DNA from: Oceanicaulis sp052055585
GTDB taxonomy: Bacteria; Pseudomonadota; Alphaproteobacteria; Caulobacterales; Maricaulaceae
Length of the DNA stretch: 64,000 nt
Reading direction: 5' to 3'
Assembly: GCF_052055585.1 (NCBI RefSeq)
Contig: NZ_CP170485.1
Location: forward strand, 310,001 to 374,000
Numbering within the stretch: the first letter of the stretch is position 1; each line of letters starts with the position of its first letter. A model generated the notes under the pieces. The model saw only the letters and a list, made by a program, of their open reading frames with translations. It was not told the origin of the DNA and did not search any database. Below are positions 60,738-64,000 of this stretch, one piece after another. Made by a program: the position numbers and the translations under genes.

Positions 60738-61402
60738 TGCGGCAGGCTTCCCAGTACATCCTCGAGCCGTAGAGGCGGCGGCGCGGTGATCGGCAGGTGC
60801 AGGACCATCACATCCCGGCGTCCGTCAGCCAGGGTGATCTCGGCGCGCACGGCCAGGGGCAGGGCCTGATAGTAACGTGTCTGCACCCGGGCGCCGAGCG
60901 GCTGCGGCGCAGGCCATTGGCTCGTCCAAATGCGGGCATCAGTCTCGCCTGGACGGGGCATGAAGCCTGGGCGGGACACGGTTTCCTCGCCGAAATAGGA
61001 CCAGTGGCCTTCTGCGCCGGGCCAGTACTGCACCTCGAACTCCGCGCCGGGCTCTTCATAGATGAGCCGCACACCGTCCGTGCCGTTGACCAGGCGCAGC
61101 GTGTAGGGCCGCAACCCCGGTCGGGAGGTTGTAATGGGGAAGCTCGTCATCGCTCTGAACTCGCGGGAATCCCCGGCGAAGCGGTCTTCGCGATTTGTAT
61201 AGTCTGGCCGGGTGCCCTCGATCGCCCGCCGCACGCTGGCCAGAGTAACATAGTCTTGGGAGGCGTTCCTGGCGGCCTGCTCGATCCGGACGCCGTTCGC
61301 GGTGGAGGCGCGCACGGTCTCCAGCACCGTGGCGGCCAGAAGCGCCGTCACGGCCAGCATGACCAGAACCTCAATCAGCGTATACCCGGCGGTGCGTTTC
61401 AT
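60734..61402 (-). CDS. gspJ: Minor pseudopilin GspJ
   Basis: A 222-residue prepilin with cleavage after Gly6 (TAG/YTLIEV), Glu at mature position 5 and helix VLVMLAVTALLAATVLE. Size and position directly before gspK fit GspJ. It follows the glycosyltransferase gene by 45 bases on the same strand, so the secretion genes may be transcribed together with it and the sulfotransferase. Confidence 0.88.
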   Translation of the reverse strand: MKRTAGYTLIEVLVMLAVTALLAATVLETVRASTANGVRIEQAARNASQDYVTLASVRRAIEGTRPDYTNREDRFAGDSREFRAMTSFPITTSRPGLRPYTLRLVNGTDGVRLIYEEPGAEFEVQYWPGAEGHWSYFGEETVSRPGFMPRPGETDARIWTSQWPAPQPLGARVQTRYYQALPLAVRAEITLADGRRDVMVLHLPITAPPPLRLEDVLGSLPQ

Positions 61403-61447
61403 CGGCGCTCTGGGTGATCCTTTGTTGGCCGGTTCAGGGCTGGTTGT

Positions 61448-62458
61448 TCAGGGGCGGCTCGAAACGCGCTCACCCGACGATGTCAGCTTGGCGCCCCGGC
61501 GTGTGACGAGCAATGGTGACCAGATCATCGCGCGCATCAACGCTGTGACAGGCCCCGTGCGCAGCGGCTTCAGGGCCCGTCTTTGCTGCATCACCTCGCC
61601 CAGCCCGGCCCAGGCGGCCGCATAGGCCTTGCCCAGATAGCCGCGACGTTCGGTGTCGGCGCGCAGGTACAGATACAGATTGATGGCGAGATGGACCGGA
61701 ACCAGCACCGGCAGCAGCCAGAGCGGCGTGTTCTTGAAGAACACCCAGATGCGATTGCGATGGCCATGAAACAGGGTGAATTCTGAATGTCGTCCGGTCG
61801 TGCCCGATCCGGCATGATAGACGCGTGCGCTATCGAGCTGGATGCAGACCTGACCGGTCAGGCGGACCCGGAAGCCATAGTCCACATCCTCGCAATAACA
61901 GAAGAAGCGCTCGTCAAAGCCCCCAAGCTCGACAAAACGCACGCGGTCATAGAAGGCCGCGGCGCCGCAGGGCGCGAAACTCTCGCCGTCTGGCGGATTG
62001 TCACTCAGAGGACGCCCCTCCAGCGCTCGCCAGGCGACCCCGCCTGCAAACCAGACATCACCCGCTCCATCCAGAATGTTAGGCTCGTCCAGCCGGATCT
62101 GGGTCGACCCGAAAGCCGGACAGTCCGGCCAGCGTTTCGTCCCGTCCATCAGCGCTTCGAGCCAGGCGCCGTCCACACGGGTGTCGGGGTTGAGCAGCGC
62201 GATCCAGCGCGCCCGGCTCTGGCGGGCGATACGGTTGTTCGCGCCGGCGAACCCCAGATTGGCGCCGGGCCGGTCGATGCGGAAACGCTCGTCCGGCAAG
62301 GACAGGGCGTCGACGGCGACGTCCGTGGACGCGTTGTCGACAATCACCGCTTCAAAATCGCCAAAGCTCTGTTGCGCGAGCGCGTCGATGCAGGGCTGCA
62401 GGAAGTCGCCGCTATTGTACGCGACAATAATGACCGTGATGGTGGGATCAGCTGTCAT
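61448..62458 (-). CDS. Family 2 glycosyltransferase
   Basis: A 336-residue GT-A glycosyltransferase with ITVIIVAYNSGDFL, VIVDNASTD and the metal motif NPDTRVDG (90-97); the acceptor end carries FDERFFCYCEDVDYGFR. It resembles rhamnosyltransferases and related GT2 enzymes (WbbL-like). A hydrophobic segment (LWLLPVLVPVHLAINLYLYL) may tether it to the membrane. The dTDP-rhamnose pathway in the window makes rhamnose transfer attractive but unproven. It overlaps the sulfotransferase gene by ATGA. Confidence 0.9.
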   Translation of the reverse strand: MTADPTITVIIVAYNSGDFLQPCIDALAQQSFGDFEAVIVDNASTDVAVDALSLPDERFRIDRPGANLGFAGANNRIARQSRARWIALLNPDTRVDGAWLEALMDGTKRWPDCPAFGSTQIRLDEPNILDGAGDVWFAGGVAWRALEGRPLSDNPPDGESFAPCGAAAFYDRVRFVELGGFDERFFCYCEDVDYGFRVRLTGQVCIQLDSARVYHAGSGTTGRHSEFTLFHGHRNRIWVFFKNTPLWLLPVLVPVHLAINLYLYLRADTERRGYLGKAYAAAWAGLGEVMQQRRALKPLRTGPVTALMRAMIWSPLLVTRRGAKLTSSGERVSSRP

Positions 62459-63402
62459 GAGGCGTCGCCCAGCAGGGGCCGGTTTTCCGACAGGCTTTTA
62501 TACAGGGAACGAAGATAGGCGACCGCCTTGCCATCCCCGCCGGCCCTTTCGGGCTGGATGGTGCAGACTGCCTCGTACAGGGCCTGAGCTTCAGGCCAGT
62601 GCTCCAGCGAGGAGAGCTCGCTCCCAATGTCTTCCGCATAGGTGCCTGAAGAGTTGAGCCGTCGGTTCAGGAAGGCCGTGCAGGCCTCGTCCGGGGGCTC
62701 GCCCAGGAAGGCGCAAATCTCGGACATCAGCTGGGCGGGCTCTGATTGCAGACGGTCAAACTCCACGCGGAACACACGCTCTGACCCCAGGGCCAGCTCT
62801 GTCTTCCAGGCGGCCTTTACATGGTTGGCCCAGATCTGAAGGGCTTCATCGCGCGCACGCGGTTGCCCGCCCGCCACCTCGAATTTCTCAAGCGAGGCGA
62901 TCACGCCCTGGGGCGCGCGCAGATGAAACAGGAATTGCGCTTGGGGAAACATCTGCGCCAAAGCCCAAGTGTAGAAGGTGTTGACCGGCGCGCCATCCAC
63001 CCAACGGGTCTTGGGATGGTCAGGATCAAGCCGGATATGGAGAAACTCCGGATCGGAGAGCTGGTCCGGGCCCGGTTGTCCTGTCGGTCCGTACTTGTCT
63101 GTCAGTCGGCGGCTGAACGCCTCATGCACGACCGCATTCACCGCATCGCCCTTGTGCTTGAGGAAGCGATCAAACGGGAAGCGGACATTGGACAGATGCG
63201 AGAACTCGCCGCGGTCCGAGCCCAGACGGAAGCTCTGAAGGCCGGCCACCGCCTCGGCGGCGATCCAGGCCGTTTCCGGCATGGGCTGGATGTCGGGATG
63301 CTGTCCCAGCGCCCAGGTCATCACCGAAGTGCCCGAGCGTGGCGCGCCGATGATGAAAACGGGCCTTGGTGCGGGCGTGGACATGCGGGAAAGCCTGATC
63401 AT
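62455..63402 (-). CDS. Sulfotransferase family protein
   Basis: A 315-residue PAPS-dependent sulfotransferase. The phosphosulfate loop is IIGAPRSGTSVMTWAL (17-32) and the second motif lies around FLFHLRAPQGVIASL. It starts at ATG 63402 or at the in-frame ATG seven codons later. No signal peptide is visible, so it acts in the cytoplasm. It heads the minus-strand transcript that continues into the glycosyltransferase and gspJ-to-gspI. Confidence 0.88.
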   Translation of the reverse strand: MIRLSRMSTPAPRPVFIIGAPRSGTSVMTWALGQHPDIQPMPETAWIAAEAVAGLQSFRLGSDRGEFSHLSNVRFPFDRFLKHKGDAVNAVVHEAFSRRLTDKYGPTGQPGPDQLSDPEFLHIRLDPDHPKTRWVDGAPVNTFYTWALAQMFPQAQFLFHLRAPQGVIASLEKFEVAGGQPRARDEALQIWANHVKAAWKTELALGSERVFRVEFDRLQSEPAQLMSEICAFLGEPPDEACTAFLNRRLNSSGTYAEDIGSELSSLEHWPEAQALYEAVCTIQPERAGGDGKAVAYLRSLYKSLSENRPLLGDAS

Positions 63403-63536
63403 GCAAGGAGGTGGGCTGTGCAGAGCTGTTTACCAGTTTTCCCCCCTGACGCAACGCAACACGCATGTCTCGCCTTGACGGAGAGGGTCGGATAAGGGCT
63501 ACACAGATATACAGATTCAGGGCGCCGGCGGGACAG

Positions 63537-64000
63537 ATGACTGACAAGACAGCGATAGCGATCATGGTGCTGGGCATGCACCGTTCGGGCACCTCGGCCC
63601 TGACGCGGGTGCTCAACCTGCTGGGCGCCGATCTGCCCGAGGATCTGGTTCCGGCGAACGCCTATAACAAGTCCGGCTATTGGGAGCCATCCGACGTCGT
63701 GGCGCTCAATGATGGCTGGCTCTCCAAAGCCGGGGCGAGCTGGGATGCGCCTTTCCTGCCTGACGGCGACATGACGCAGGCTCTGCCGCGCACGTCGGTG
63801 AAGGCGGCGGCTGATACGATCAAGGCCGCCTATGGCGCAGATCACACGCTTATTGCGGTCAAGGACCCGCGCTGCACGCTCTATGCGCCGACCTGGCGTC
63901 AGGGGCTTGAACGCGCCGGGTATGCACCCGCCCAGCTCATCATCCATCGTGATCCTGCCGAAGTGGCGCAATCACTGGCGCATCGCGACCGGTTCGCCGC
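63537..64000 (+). CDS. Sulfotransferase family protein, cut by the window end
   Basis: An open frame from ATG 63537 runs to the window edge without a stop (about 154 residues). The N-terminus has the P-loop VLGMHRSGTSALTRVL (11-26), and LIIHRDPAEVAQSLAHRD is the 3'-phosphate-binding segment. This is the GMHRSGTS-type sulfotransferase group, often found with polysaccharide genes. It is divergent from the other sulfotransferase gene, 134 bases away, so the two may share a regulatory region. Confidence 0.88.
   Translation, partial: MTDKTAIAIMVLGMHRSGTSALTRVLNLLGADLPEDLVPANAYNKSGYWEPSDVVALNDGWLSKAGASWDAPFLPDGDMTQALPRTSVKAAADTIKAAYGADHTLIAVKDPRCTLYAPTWRQGLERAGYAPAQLIIHRDPAEVAQSLAHRDRFA

Noticed and set aside
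63405..63495. AAGGAGG followed by a GTG and a 25-codon plus-strand frame
   Set aside because: It lies in the divergent promoter area between two sulfotransferase genes; the product has no features and the site is the complement of the other gene's leader.

Overview
The window looks like chromosome of a dimorphic, marine-type alphaproteobacterium of the Maricaulales/Hyphomonadaceae (Oceanicaulis/Maricaulis-like). This is inferred from the GC-rich coding sequence, a CpdR cell-cycle regulator closely resembling the Caulobacter protein, a Caulobacter-type MotA without a neighbouring motB, a cysteine-free ribosomal protein L36, a large TonB-dependent receptor, and conserved gene pairs such as cpdR/N-formylglutamate amidohydrolase. 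No phage, insertion sequence or CRISPR array was seen. One tRNA gene (Val, anticodon GAC) is present.

Layout. 1-10.6 kb: housekeeping and orphan genes (alpha/beta hydrolase, TPR protein, HAD phosphatase, rpmJ, lytic transglycosylase, MFS exporter, motA, mnmC, WecG/TagA-type glycosyltransferase), interrupted at about 5.3-6.5 kb by an AT-richer patch with an orphan lipoprotein. 10.7-17.1 kb: tRNA-Val, a TonB-dependent receptor, a small exported protein and an S9 peptidase. 17.2-20.0 kb: cpdR, N-formylglutamate amidohydrolase, an XRE regulator and hisN. 20-26.7 kb: a lipoprotein methyltransferase, a heat-shock gene with a probable RpoH promoter and ROSE-like RNA thermometer, nadE, a pentapeptide-repeat protein, gpmA and a RibD remnant. 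26.9-37.4 kb: nucleotide-sugar genes (kdsD, Gfo/Idh/MocA oxidoreductase, phosphomannomutase, ugd, glmS, galU, glmM, DegT aminotransferase). 37.7-47.0 kb: cysD-cysNC (PAPS synthesis) convergent with a tight operon of sulfotransferase, rfbC, rfbB, rfbD, rfbA and cysQ. 47.4-48.8 kb: a strongly codon-biased, very acidic exported protein. 49-61.4 kb: a split type II secretion cluster (gspE, methyltransferase, gspF, second methyltransferase on the other strand, gspG, gspH; then J-K-L-M-C-D-O-I on the minus strand). 61.4-64 kb: a glycosyltransferase and two more sulfotransferases, the last cut by the window end.

The most coherent story is surface biology. UDP-glucuronate, UDP-GlcNAc, dTDP-rhamnose and other sugar precursors are made next to a PAPS-making and PAP-recycling set and three sulfotransferases, one of them in an operon with the complete dTDP-rhamnose pathway. 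No sulfite-forming genes (cysH, cysI) lie in the window. This suggests a sulfated, probably rhamnose-containing surface or secreted glycan. A sulfotransferase-glycosyltransferase pair also heads the type II secretion operon, and a probably abundant exported protein sits beside gspE, so secretion and sulfated-glycan production may be linked. All functional links are inferences from gene content and order.
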